From Paracoccaceae bacterium (GTDB lineage: Bacteria > Pseudomonadota > Alphaproteobacteria > Rhodobacterales > Rhodobacteraceae), in contig NVXA01000002.1 of NCBI GenBank assembly GCA_002746395.1, positions 250,735 to 257,719 of the forward strand: DNA of 6,985 nucleotides, written 5' to 3'. The notes beneath the pieces are model-generated. The model searched no databases and had not been told where the DNA came from. It was given only the letters and a program-made list of their open reading frames with translations. This document shows, one piece after another, positions 1 through 6,480 of the stretch (positions are counted from its first letter, which is position 1; the number at the start of each line of letters is the position of its first letter). The position numbers and the translations under genes were made by a program.

Positions 1-1112
1 TCCAACCCAAGCATCCGGCGCAGGTTTTTCAGCACAAGAAAATTCCATACCGCGTAATTTGCTGCCACCAGTGGCGGGACCGGTTTGTTATCCAGCAGGT
101 ATTCCGCGCGTTTCATGCCCGCCTTGATCGCCAAGCCATAGGCCAGCCGCCCGATGCCGGTGGCTTCTTGCGCCAACACTGTGACGCGCGAATATATCTT
201 TTCCCAGACGCGCGGAACGGCGGTGAATGTGTGCGGCGAGAGTTCTTGGAGGTTTTCAAAGACCGTCTCGGGGCTTTCGGCGAAATTCACGGTGCAACGC
301 GCGGCAATCGGGCCATAGACGGAAACGGAGCGTTCAAGAACATGGCTAAGGGGCAGGAAACACAACTGTTCATCCGTTTCGAAAACCGGCACAGAATGCA
401 GGCCGGTTTCGATCGTCGCCATGATGTTTTCCTGACTAAGCATCGCCCCTTTGGGCGCGCCCGTCGTGCCGGAAGTATAGATCAGCAGGCCGGTATCGCT
501 TGGTTTCACGGCCTTGATCGCATCCCCGAACATATCGGGGTTTTCCGCCGCATGCGCCGCGCCGAGCGTGTAAAGTTCATCGAGGAACATAAAGCGGTCG
601 TCGTTCAGGTCGTGCAGGCCGTCAGAATCCAGAATGATGACCTTTTTAATCAGCGTCGCCTGATCCGCGATTTCCAGAAATTTATCGAGCTGTTCGTCGT
701 TTTCCACAACCAGAAACGTGCTGCCGGAATCGCGCAACAGGTAATCAAGCTGGCTGGCACTGTCAGTCGTGTAAACGCCCGAGGCAATGCCGCCGATGCA
801 CTGGATTCCCATATCGAAGTACAGCCATTCTTTGCGGTCCTCCGACAGAATAGAAACCACCTCGCCGCGCGCAAGGCCCAGCTTGGCCAACCCCATGCCG
901 ATGTTTTGGGCGGCCTTATAATAGTCCGCCCATGAATAGGCCTGCCAGATGCCGAAATCCTTTTCGCGGTGCGCCGTGCGATCACCCAATTCCGCGCAAC
1001 GCTGCGCGAATAACGCCACGCAAGTGTCCACGCCGTCAACCAGCATCGGGCGCTGACCGGGGGTTGCATTGACCCGAACGCCACGGATTTCCTGTTCTTG
1101 AGGTTTATCCAT
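1..1112 (-). CDS. Long-chain-type acyl-CoA ligase (AMP-binding), N-terminal 370 residues; 3' end outside window
   Basis: Predicted to activate a carboxylic acid with ATP and CoA via an acyl-adenylate, in the cytoplasm. The minus frame is open from ATG at 1112-1110 to base 1, giving 370 codons plus two bases. Visible motifs are the adenylate-forming P-loop YTSGTTGAPKG (residues 212-222), LPLSHVLER (253-261) and VPRVWEKIYSR (299-309), the last typical of the FAA1/long-chain acyl-CoA synthetase group rather than short-chain or aromatic ligases. Family members are about 600-660 residues, so roughly the last 40% is missing, including the C-terminal lid. The start lies 9 bases after the livF-like stop, with a G-rich ribosome binding site (AGGGGGT) overlapping that stop, so it is the fifth gene of the transporter operon. 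The acyl substrate cannot be read from the sequence. A FadD-like role is possible, but the transporter linkage points to a specific imported acid (inference). Confidence 0.93.
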   Translation of the reverse strand, partial: MDKPQEQEIRGVRVNATPGQRPMLVDGVDTCVALFAQRCAELGDRTAHREKDFGIWQAYSWADYYKAAQNIGMGLAKLGLARGEVVSILSEDRKEWLYFDMGIQCIGGIASGVYTTDSASQLDYLLRDSGSTFLVVENDEQLDKFLEIADQATLIKKVIILDSDGLHDLNDDRFMFLDELYTLGAAHAAENPDMFGDAIKAVKPSDTGLLIYTSGTTGAPKGAMLSQENIMATIETGLHSVPVFETDEQLCFLPLSHVLERSVSVYGPIAARCTVNFAESPETVFENLQELSPHTFTAVPRVWEKIYSRVTVLAQEATGIGRLAYGLAIKAGMKRAEYLLDNKPVPPLVAANYAVWNFLVLKNLRRMLGL

Positions 1113-1121
1113 ACCCACCCC

Positions 1122-1892
1122 CTATCGCCACGTTTTGCGACGTTTCCAACGCCGCTCGCCGCGCTGGCTGTCTTCTTGCACGCCCAGATAAAAGTTCTGG
1201 ATATCTTCGGAGGCCGCCAGATTATCCGCCGTGTCGTTCATCACCATGCGCCCAACCTCCATCACATACCCTGCATCGGCCAGATCAAGGGCCACGCGGG
1301 CGTTTTGTTCGACCAACACCATGGTCACGCCCTCGTCTTTGTTCAGGCGTTTAAGGATGCCGAAAATTTGTTGCACCAAAAGCGGGCTAAGACCCAAGGA
1401 GGGTTCATCCAGTAGCATGATTTTGGGGTTCAGCATCAAGCCGCGCCCAATGGCCAACATTTGTTGCTGACCACCCGATAGCGTTCCGGCCTCCTGATTT
1501 CGGCGTTCCGCAAGGATCGGGAAATAGTCAAAAACCATCTCGCGGTCTTTGGCGATTTGGGGTTTGTCGTTGCGGGTATATGCGCCGAGCGACAGGTTTT
1601 CATCAACGCTTAGCAGCGGAAAAACCTCGCGGCCCTCTGGCACATGCACGATGCCTTTTTTGACGATGACGTGCGGTTCCAACCCCTGAATTTCCTCGCC
1701 ATCGAAAATAACCTGCCCCTTTTCAGGTTCCATAATGCCGGAGATGGTTTTCAACAGCGTCGATTTCCCAGCGCCATTCGCGCCCAAAACCGTGACAATC
1801 TGGCCCTTGTCGACCGTCAGGCTGATGCCGCGAATGGCCATGATCGGGCCGTAGAAACTTTCAAGATTGCGGATTTCCAGCAAGTGTCCCAT
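1122..1892 (-). CDS. livF: Branched-chain amino acid-type ABC transporter ATP-binding protein, LivF family (256 aa)
   Basis: One of two ATPase subunits that drive uptake through the LivH/LivM pore; cytoplasmic face of the inner membrane. Walker A is GANGAGKST (residues 37-45), signature LSGGQQQML (138-146) and Walker B IMLLDEP (158-164). The H-switch position is Gln (VEQNA, 194-198), which is usual in LivF and distinguishes it from LivG. The family hallmark VPEGREVFPLLSVDENL is at 84-100. Length is slightly above a minimal LivF because of a basic, Trp-containing tail (about residues 240-256, ending RRWKRRKTWR). The ATG shares one base with the livG stop (TAATG), so translation is probably coupled. 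The gene symbol denotes the family; the substrate need not be leucine, isoleucine or valine, given the ligase gene just downstream. Confidence 0.95.
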   Translation of the reverse strand: MGHLLEIRNLESFYGPIMAIRGISLTVDKGQIVTVLGANGAGKSTLLKTISGIMEPEKGQVIFDGEEIQGLEPHVIVKKGIVHVPEGREVFPLLSVDENLSLGAYTRNDKPQIAKDREMVFDYFPILAERRNQEAGTLSGGQQQMLAIGRGLMLNPKIMLLDEPSLGLSPLLVQQIFGILKRLNKDEGVTMVLVEQNARVALDLADAGYVMEVGRMVMNDTADNLAASEDIQNFYLGVQEDSQRGERRWKRRKTWR

Positions 1893-2659
1893 TACGCCGC
1901 CCCCACGCCTAAGTATGCCTCGATCACGGCGGGGTTTGACTGGACTTCGGCAGGGGTGCCTTCGGCCAGTTTTGCGCCATCGGCCAGCGCCAACACGCGA
2001 TCACATACGCCCGAAACCAACCCCATGTCGTGTTCGACCATCAACACCGTGATGCCCATCTGTTTGCGAATATCGTCAATCCACCAACGCAAATCTTGCG
2101 TTTCCTCGACCGAGAGACCAGAGGCGGGTTCGTCTAGCAGCAGCATTTTGGGGCCAGAGGCCAGCGCGCGCGCCAGCTCCACCACCTTGCGAACGCCGTA
2201 GGGTAATCCGGCGATTAGCTTGTTGCGGTAGGGTTGCAGATCAAGGAAGTCGATCACCTCTTCCACCGCCTCGCGATGTGCGATTTCTTCGCGGCGTGCC
2301 TTGGGGGTGAACAGCATTTCCTGCAACATATTGGTCTGCCGATGCCGATGCCGCCCGACCAACAGGTTTTGCAGAACGGAAGCGTTATCGAACAGCTCGA
2401 TATTCTGGAATGTACGCGCAATACCGAAATCCGCGACACGTTCGGGGGGGGATTTCAGCAGGTCGTGACCGTCGAAATGTATGGACCCTGCGAAGGGATC
2501 GTAGAAGCGCGAGATCAGGTTGAACACCGTCGATTTGCCTGCACCATTGGGGCCGACAATGGCGTAAACCTCGCCCTCCTCCACGCTGAAGCTAAGGTTA
2601 TCCACCGCCGTTACACCACCGAATTTCAGGGTGGCGTTTTTGATTTCAAGAAGGCTCAT
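1892..2659 (-). CDS. livG: Branched-chain amino acid-type ABC transporter ATP-binding protein, LivG family (255 aa)
   Basis: Second ATPase subunit of the importer. Walker A is GPNGAGKST (residues 36-44), Q-loop Gln85 lies in ARTFQNIELF, the signature segment is LPYGVRKVVELARAL (152-166), Walker B is MLLLDEP (172-178) and the H-switch is His210 in VEHDM. The signature is degenerate compared with the canonical LSGGQ, as is common in LivG-like proteins. The frame is open further upstream to 2755, but I chose ATG 2659: it overlaps the livM stop as ATGA, has GGAG 8 bases upstream, and gives the normal family N-terminus (MSLLEIKNATLKFGG). The 32-residue upstream extension would lie inside livM and does not resemble the family. 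Coupled to livF downstream by a one-base overlap. Confidence 0.95.
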   Translation of the reverse strand: MSLLEIKNATLKFGGVTAVDNLSFSVEEGEVYAIVGPNGAGKSTVFNLISRFYDPFAGSIHFDGHDLLKSPPERVADFGIARTFQNIELFDNASVLQNLLVGRHRHRQTNMLQEMLFTPKARREEIAHREAVEEVIDFLDLQPYRNKLIAGLPYGVRKVVELARALASGPKMLLLDEPASGLSVEETQDLRWWIDDIRKQMGITVLMVEHDMGLVSGVCDRVLALADGAKLAEGTPAEVQSNPAVIEAYLGVGAA

Positions 2660-3741
2660 CGCAAACGCTCCGTCTTTAGATAAGACTTTTGACGTTTGAA
2701 CATGTCTTTGCGCGCGAAGGGGAACAGCTCCAACCAGATGCGGGTTTTGACCCAACGCCCATAGATACCGCCTGGTTCAAACAGGATGAACAAGATCAGG
2801 ATCATGCCGAAAACGCCGGTCTCTAGTCCCGGGATTGCCACGCTTGAGCTGCCGAACCAGTCTTTGGCGATGGACAGACCTTGGGGTAGGAATGCCACCA
2901 CAAAAGCCCCGAAGAACGCGCCGTGGATGGTGCCAAGGCCACCGATCACGATCATCATCAGTAGTTGGATGGAAATCACAACGGTGAAGGTTTCGTTATT
3001 CACCATGCCGGAAAAATACCCCATCAAGGCCCCTGCAAGGCCGGTGATGGCGCAGGAAATCCCGAAGGCTGTCATTTTGGTGCGTGAAATATGCACGCCC
3101 ATGGCGGCGGCGGAAACCTCGGAATCCCGCACGGCGGCGAAGGCGCGACCAAGCGGGGCGCGCAGCAGGTTGCGGTAAAATAGCGTGCAGATGACTGTGG
3201 TGATGAGTACAAGGTAATAGAACCTGTCAGGTTGGCTCCACCGTTCGATTTCAAATCCGAAAATGTCGATTGTCGGGGGGAACATGCCAACGACGCCGCC
3301 GGTCCATGGTTCGGTTAGAACGATGATGTCATCGGCGAGAATCGAGATGGTCATGGTGGCGATGGCGAGGTAAATACCATGCAAACGTAGCGCGGGGATG
3401 GCGATGATGGTGCCGACAACGCCCGTAATAATGCCCGCTAGCGGAAACGAGATGATAAATGGTACGCCTTTGTCCAGCAATATCAGGTTGCTGTATGCGC
3501 CAAGGGCCAGAAACGCGGCGTGGCCAAGGCTGACTTGTCCGGTTTGCCCCGTTAGCAACATCAGGCCAAGGCCAGCAATGGCCCAGATCAGAACATTGGT
3601 CGCCTCGCCCAGATAAAAATCACCGAGCAGGAACGGCAGTGCGATCGCGAAAGCCAGAAGGGCGGCGTATTTGAGGGCGGTGAAACGATCCTCGAACAGG
3701 CGGATATCGTCATTGTAGGAGGTCTTGAAATGGATACGCAT
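2656..3741 (-). CDS. livM: Branched-chain amino acid-type ABC transporter permease, LivM family (361 aa)
   Basis: Inner-membrane permease that pairs with LivH to form the translocation path. It is strongly hydrophobic, with about eight or nine likely membrane segments (roughly residues 22-40, 48-64, 72-90, 94-116, 118-140, 175-190, 224-246, 255-285 and 305-321). The LivM hallmark GQTGQVSLGHAAF is at 65-77; the cytoplasmic coupling segment LGRAFAAVRDSEVSAAAMG is near 197-215; and GGLGTIHGAFFGA at 267-279 matches the family. An upstream in-frame start at 3819 would add a Cys-rich 26-residue leader lying inside livH, so I prefer ATG 3741, which follows the livH stop by 4 bases and has AGAAGG 9 bases upstream. 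The C-terminus is a charged cytoplasmic tail (about residues 330-361). The stop overlaps the livG start by 4 bases. Confidence 0.94.
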   Translation of the reverse strand: MRIHFKTSYNDDIRLFEDRFTALKYAALLAFAIALPFLLGDFYLGEATNVLIWAIAGLGLMLLTGQTGQVSLGHAAFLALGAYSNLILLDKGVPFIISFPLAGIITGVVGTIIAIPALRLHGIYLAIATMTISILADDIIVLTEPWTGGVVGMFPPTIDIFGFEIERWSQPDRFYYLVLITTVICTLFYRNLLRAPLGRAFAAVRDSEVSAAAMGVHISRTKMTAFGISCAITGLAGALMGYFSGMVNNETFTVVISIQLLMMIVIGGLGTIHGAFFGAFVVAFLPQGLSIAKDWFGSSSVAIPGLETGVFGMILILFILFEPGGIYGRWVKTRIWLELFPFARKDMFKRQKSYLKTERLR

Positions 3742-3745
3742 GGGA

Positions 3746-4621
3746 TCAGACCTTCTTTGTGCGAACTTGGCTGAACAGACCGTGCGGGCGGAACACCAGC
3801 ACGAACAACAGCAACGCATAAGGGGCCATTTGGGAATAGCCTGCGGGCAGATAGCGCGCCGCGAAAGGTTCGATCACCCCGATGATCAACCCGCCGATCA
3901 GCGCCCCCGGCAACGAGCCAAAACCGCCAATCACCGCGGCTGCGAACGCCTTGATCCCCAGCAATCCCGCATTCGGGTCAATCGCGCCTTTTGAGGCGAA
4001 CAGAATGCCCGCCACGGCCGCCACAACGCCCGACAGCGCCCAGATGAACCCTTGCACGCGCTTGACCGGAATGCCCATGTAATACGCCGCCATCTGGTTT
4101 TGCGAGGAGGCCTGCATCGCCAACCCCAGCTTCGTGCGTTTGAAAAACTGGAACAGCGCGAAGGTCAAAAGGCCGGTGACAACGATGATGGTTACATCCG
4201 CCATACCCAACACGACGCCGCCAATGGTTAGGTCGCCCACGGCCAAGGGGGATTGCAGGGTTTGGGGTTCATGCCCCCAAAATAGTCCGGCGACAAAGCG
4301 GATTACAAACCCCAGCGCGATTGTCAAAATCACGACCGCCGTTTGGCTTTGCCCGAACATGCGGCGGATGATGGTGACATCCAGTGCATAACCAAGCCCC
4401 CCCATTGCCGCCATCGCCATTGGTGCGGCAATCCAGAATGACAACCCGATATATTCCGGATTGGTTAGCCAAAGGGCAATAAATGCGCCTAACATCATGA
4501 AATCGCCTTGGGCGAAATTGACGGCCTCGGTTGCTTTGTAGATCAGCACGAAACCAAGCGCGATCAGACCATAAACACTGCCGTTTGCCAGACCACTGAC
4601 AAACAGTTGAAAAAACTCCAA
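3746..4621 (-). CDS. livH: Branched-chain amino acid-type ABC transporter permease, LivH family (291 aa), TTG start
   Basis: Inner-membrane permease and first gene of the minus-strand operon. The protein is hydrophobic throughout, with the LivH hallmarks GLANGSVYGLIALGFVLIY (residues 10-28), VNFAQGD (34-40), the coupling segment GLAMQASSQNQMAAYYMGI (166-184) and VIGGFGSLPGALIGG (230-244). Length matches the family (about 290-310). The initiation codon is TTG at 4621-4619, not ATG. It is supported by AGGGAG with a 7-base spacer and by the N-terminus MEFFQLFVSGLANGS aligning with the usual LivH beginning; no in-frame ATG lies nearby that preserves the first membrane segment. The divergent region 4622-4916 should contain its promoter. 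No binding-protein gene precedes it in the window, unlike many liv operons. Confidence 0.94.
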   Translation of the reverse strand: MEFFQLFVSGLANGSVYGLIALGFVLIYKATEAVNFAQGDFMMLGAFIALWLTNPEYIGLSFWIAAPMAMAAMGGLGYALDVTIIRRMFGQSQTAVVILTIALGFVIRFVAGLFWGHEPQTLQSPLAVGDLTIGGVVLGMADVTIIVVTGLLTFALFQFFKRTKLGLAMQASSQNQMAAYYMGIPVKRVQGFIWALSGVVAAVAGILFASKGAIDPNAGLLGIKAFAAAVIGGFGSLPGALIGGLIIGVIEPFAARYLPAGYSQMAPYALLLFVLVFRPHGLFSQVRTKKV

Positions 4622-4628
4622 ATTAATT

Positions 4629-4634
4629 CTCCCT
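4629..4634 (-). promoter_or_regulatory. Ribosome binding site of livH that decides a TTG start
   Basis: The minus strand reads AGGGAG, then seven bases (AATTAAT), then TTG. Strength and spacing are near ideal, which is the main support for initiation at TTG 4621. A UUG start usually lowers translation efficiency; here it could keep membrane-protein output moderate (inference). Confidence 0.75.
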
Positions 4635-4688
4635 GACCGGCAGCACTTGCTAACGGATTTACATCGACAGGTTAGTGTCCCGCCTATT

Positions 4689-4707
4689 GGTCCAGTTGTT
4701 CAGGACC
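4689..4707. promoter_or_regulatory. Possible operator: GGTCC-N9-GGACC dyad
   Basis: Two perfect 5-base inverted arms separated by nine bases lie about 70 bases upstream of livH. The size fits a dimeric regulator site, but arms this short can arise by chance and no regulator gene is in the window. It is a weak candidate only. Confidence 0.25.
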
Positions 4708-4852
4708 GTTATCGTTATGGAAAGCTAACATTAGTGCAGGAAACCGATCAAGCTTTTAGAGAATTTTGACGCAAACCTTCCGTTACGTTAACTAATTTTG
4801 GCAAAAAACTGTGTACCCGAACCATAAATTTCGCTTGCTGATATATTTTTTG

Positions 4853-4881
4853 TTGACCCGCAGCTGATTTCGTCATTCTGT
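4853..4881 (+). promoter_or_regulatory. Candidate promoter for the hydrolase gene
   Basis: TTGACC at 4853-4858 is a good -35 hexamer. With a 17-base spacer the -10 position reads TTCTGT (4876-4881), a poor match; alphaproteobacterial -10 elements are often weak. The implied transcript would start near 4888, leaving a leader of about 30 bases that includes the AAGGA ribosome binding site. An activator may be needed, or the real promoter may lie further upstream. Confidence 0.3.
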
Positions 4882-4903
4882 GCGCATAACCTGACCTGCC
4901 ATC

Positions 4904-4908
4904 AAGGA
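4904..4908 (+). promoter_or_regulatory. Ribosome binding site that favours the second of two ATGs
   Basis: AAGGA lies only 2 bases before ATG 4911 but 8 bases before ATG 4917. The spacing strongly favours 4917, which removes two residues (Met-Gln) from the longest possible product. Confidence 0.7.
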
Positions 4909-4916
4909 ACATGCAG

Positions 4917-6452
4917 ATGTCAAAAAAACGTAAAATTCTCGTCATTATTTCGGACCAACTTCGCGCAGATTGTATTGAGGGGGCATTGGCGGCACATATA
5001 GACCTGCCCAACATTGCCGCCTTGCGAAAAGACGCGGTGACCTTCACGAAACATTTTTCCGTGACCAATCCGTGCGGGCCATCAAGGGCCAGCATTTTCA
5101 CGGGCAAGTATGCGATGAACCACCGCTCCATTCGCAATGGCACGCCTATGGCGGACGGCATCACCAACATCGCGCGTGAGATGCGCAAATCCGGCTATGA
5201 CCCGATGTTGTACGGGTATACCGACACCAGCCTTGATCCGCGCACCCGCCACCCCAATGACCCTGACTTAAAAACCGAAGAAAGCCTGCTGCCGGGGTTT
5301 CGCGAGGTGTTGGAGATGCGCTTTCAGGAAAGCTATCCATGGCGGGCATATCTGAAATCCAAAGGGTATGATCTGCCGGAGTACGCGGATTTTTATGACG
5401 CCATTTCACCGGACCCTGCGCGCCCCGCGCGGCCCGATGACCCACCGTTCTATAGTGCAGAACACAGCGACACGGCGTTTCTTACCAACTCGTTAATTCA
5501 TGATTTGTCGGTGCGAGCCGATCAAGACTGGTTTGCCGTGGCCACCTATATTCGCCCACATCCACCACTTGTGGCACCCGAACCTTATAACAAAATGTAT
5601 GACCCAGCCGGTCTGCCGATGCCCGCGCGCCTTGCTTCGCCCGATGACCAAGCGGAAGTTCACCCGTTTATGGTTGGTGCGCTGAACGCCCCTAAAATGC
5701 AGAACGTCGTTCGCGGCTGTGAAGTGGACGCCACTAACGACGCCGACGTGCAGGTGCTGCGGTCTATATACTTGGGCTTAGCCACCGAGGTGGACACGCA
5801 TATTGGCCGGATAATGGATTTCCTGAAGGAAACGGGGCAGTACGACGACACGGTAATTGTCTTGATGGCCGATCACGGCGAGACGCTGGGCGACCACCAC
5901 CTTTGGGGCAAGCAAAACCCTTACGAGGGGGCTTATCATATTCCGCTGATTATCCGCGATCCGCACAACCCCGCGCAACACGGTACGGTTGTGGACGCCT
6001 TCACGGAGTCCGTCGATTTCACCCCCACCGTTCTTGACATGGTCGGGCAAGCGGTGCCTGCGGGGATGGACGGGGTTTCGCTTAAGCCGTTTCTTGAAGG
6101 TACCCCGCCCGAAAAATGGCGCGATGCCGTACATCTGGAGCTGGACTTTGGCGAGCCAACCGAAATAACCAAATGGCAAAAAACCACGGGGGCGTCCGTA
6201 CACGAGGCTAATTTGGCAATTTTGCGCGAGGCCCGTTTCAAGCTGATACATTTCAACGGCGGATTGGCCCCACTGCTGTTTGATCTGGAAAGTGACCCTG
6301 ATGAACTGGTTAATCTTGCGGATGATCCGGCACATGCCAGCACCCTTTTGCGCCTGACACAAAAGCTGCTGAACCACCGCATGCGCCATTCGGACCGCAC
6401 ATTGGCGGACGTTAAGATCACATCCGAAGGTGCCGTGAATTTTATGCCGTAG
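4917..6452 (+). CDS. Formylglycine-dependent sulfatase-family hydrolase, phosphonate monoester hydrolase/arylsulfatase group (511 aa)
   Basis: Alkaline phosphatase-superfamily hydrolase predicted to cleave a sulfate, phosphate or phosphonate ester in the cytoplasm. The motif CGPSR (Cys53-Arg57) is the C-x-P-S-R sequence converted to formylglycine, the catalytic nucleophile. Other expected residues are Asp13-Gln14 (SDQLRAD), Asn74, Tyr101, His215 (YIRPHPP), Asp319-His320 (MADHGETLGDHH) and Lys332. Compared from memory with the Rhizobium leguminosarum phosphonate monoester hydrolase, these match its active-site set in order, including Gln next to the first metal ligand; length (about 514) and the C-terminal HSDRTL segment also agree. 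One pocket position differs: Asp103 where that enzyme has Thr107. There is no signal peptide; the N-terminus runs straight into the first beta strand. ATG 4917 is preferred over 4911 by ribosome binding site spacing. It is divergent from the liv operon and ended by a hairpin. The natural substrate is unknown, and this group is promiscuous. Confidence 0.9.
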   Translation: MSKKRKILVIISDQLRADCIEGALAAHIDLPNIAALRKDAVTFTKHFSVTNPCGPSRASIFTGKYAMNHRSIRNGTPMADGITNIAREMRKSGYDPMLYGYTDTSLDPRTRHPNDPDLKTEESLLPGFREVLEMRFQESYPWRAYLKSKGYDLPEYADFYDAISPDPARPARPDDPPFYSAEHSDTAFLTNSLIHDLSVRADQDWFAVATYIRPHPPLVAPEPYNKMYDPAGLPMPARLASPDDQAEVHPFMVGALNAPKMQNVVRGCEVDATNDADVQVLRSIYLGLATEVDTHIGRIMDFLKETGQYDDTVIVLMADHGETLGDHHLWGKQNPYEGAYHIPLIIRDPHNPAQHGTVVDAFTESVDFTPTVLDMVGQAVPAGMDGVSLKPFLEGTPPEKWRDAVHLELDFGEPTEITKWQKTTGASVHEANLAILREARFKLIHFNGGLAPLLFDLESDPDELVNLADDPAHASTLLRLTQKLLNHRMRHSDRTLADVKITSEGAVNFMP

Positions 6453-6480
6453 GGTGGGTTATACACCCACCCCTGATTTT
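6452..6480 (+). terminator. Intrinsic-type terminator after the hydrolase gene
   Basis: A perfect 8-base stem GGGTGGGT/ACCCACCC (6452-6459 with 6465-6472) encloses the 5-base loop TATAC and is followed by CTGATTTT. The stem begins on the last base of the TAG stop. The T-run is short, so termination may be only partial, and on the minus strand the hairpin is not followed by T residues, so it should act mainly on the plus-strand transcript. The T-run runs into the stop codon of the convergent gene. Confidence 0.75.

Larger units (their letters stand above)
4622..4910. other. Divergent intergenic region between livH and the hydrolase gene
   Basis: About 290 bases without a convincing gene, noticeably richer in A+T than the flanking coding sequence, especially 4741-4860. 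It must carry promoters for both the minus-strand liv operon and the plus-strand hydrolase. Short motifs stand out: GCTAAC followed by TTAGTG occurs at 4649-4677 (17-base gap) and again at 4724-4736 (1-base gap), with the reverse form ACTAAT at 4791-4796. There is also a dyad GGTCC-N9-GGACC at 4689-4707. I found no strong sigma-70 hexamer pair facing livH. A frame open on the minus strand here (down from 5188) has no recognisable protein character and mostly lies over the hydrolase start. Confidence 0.7.

Noticed and set aside
168..935. 255-codon plus-strand open frame opposite the acyl-CoA ligase
   Set aside because: The minus frame shows clear adenylate-forming motifs throughout; the plus frame has no recognisable family character and is an antisense shadow.
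1644..2201. 185-codon plus-strand open frame across livF/livG
   Set aside because: It lies opposite two ATPase genes with complete motifs and has low-complexity Ser/Pro-rich composition typical of antisense frames.
2660..2755. Longer LivG with a 32-residue N-terminal extension
   Set aside because: It lies inside livM; the ATGA overlap, the ribosome binding site and the family N-terminus all support 2659.
3742..3819. Longer LivM with a Cys-rich 26-residue N-terminal extension
   Set aside because: The extension is simply the livH end read in another frame; ATG 3741 has a proper ribosome binding site and family-like length.
4748..5188. 146-codon minus-strand open frame covering the intergenic region and the hydrolase start
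   Set aside because: It overlaps the conserved N-terminal hydrolase domain, has no convincing ribosome binding site and no recognisable protein character.
5778..6389. 203-codon minus-strand open frame opposite the hydrolase
   Set aside because: The plus strand encodes conserved catalytic residues here (for example Asp319-His320); the minus frame has no family features.
4917..6452. Choline sulfatase as the identity of the hydrolase
   Set aside because: The length is similar, but the residue pattern (Gln after the first metal-binding Asp, YIRPHPP, the HSDRTL tail) fits the phosphonate monoester hydrolase group, and no bet genes are nearby.
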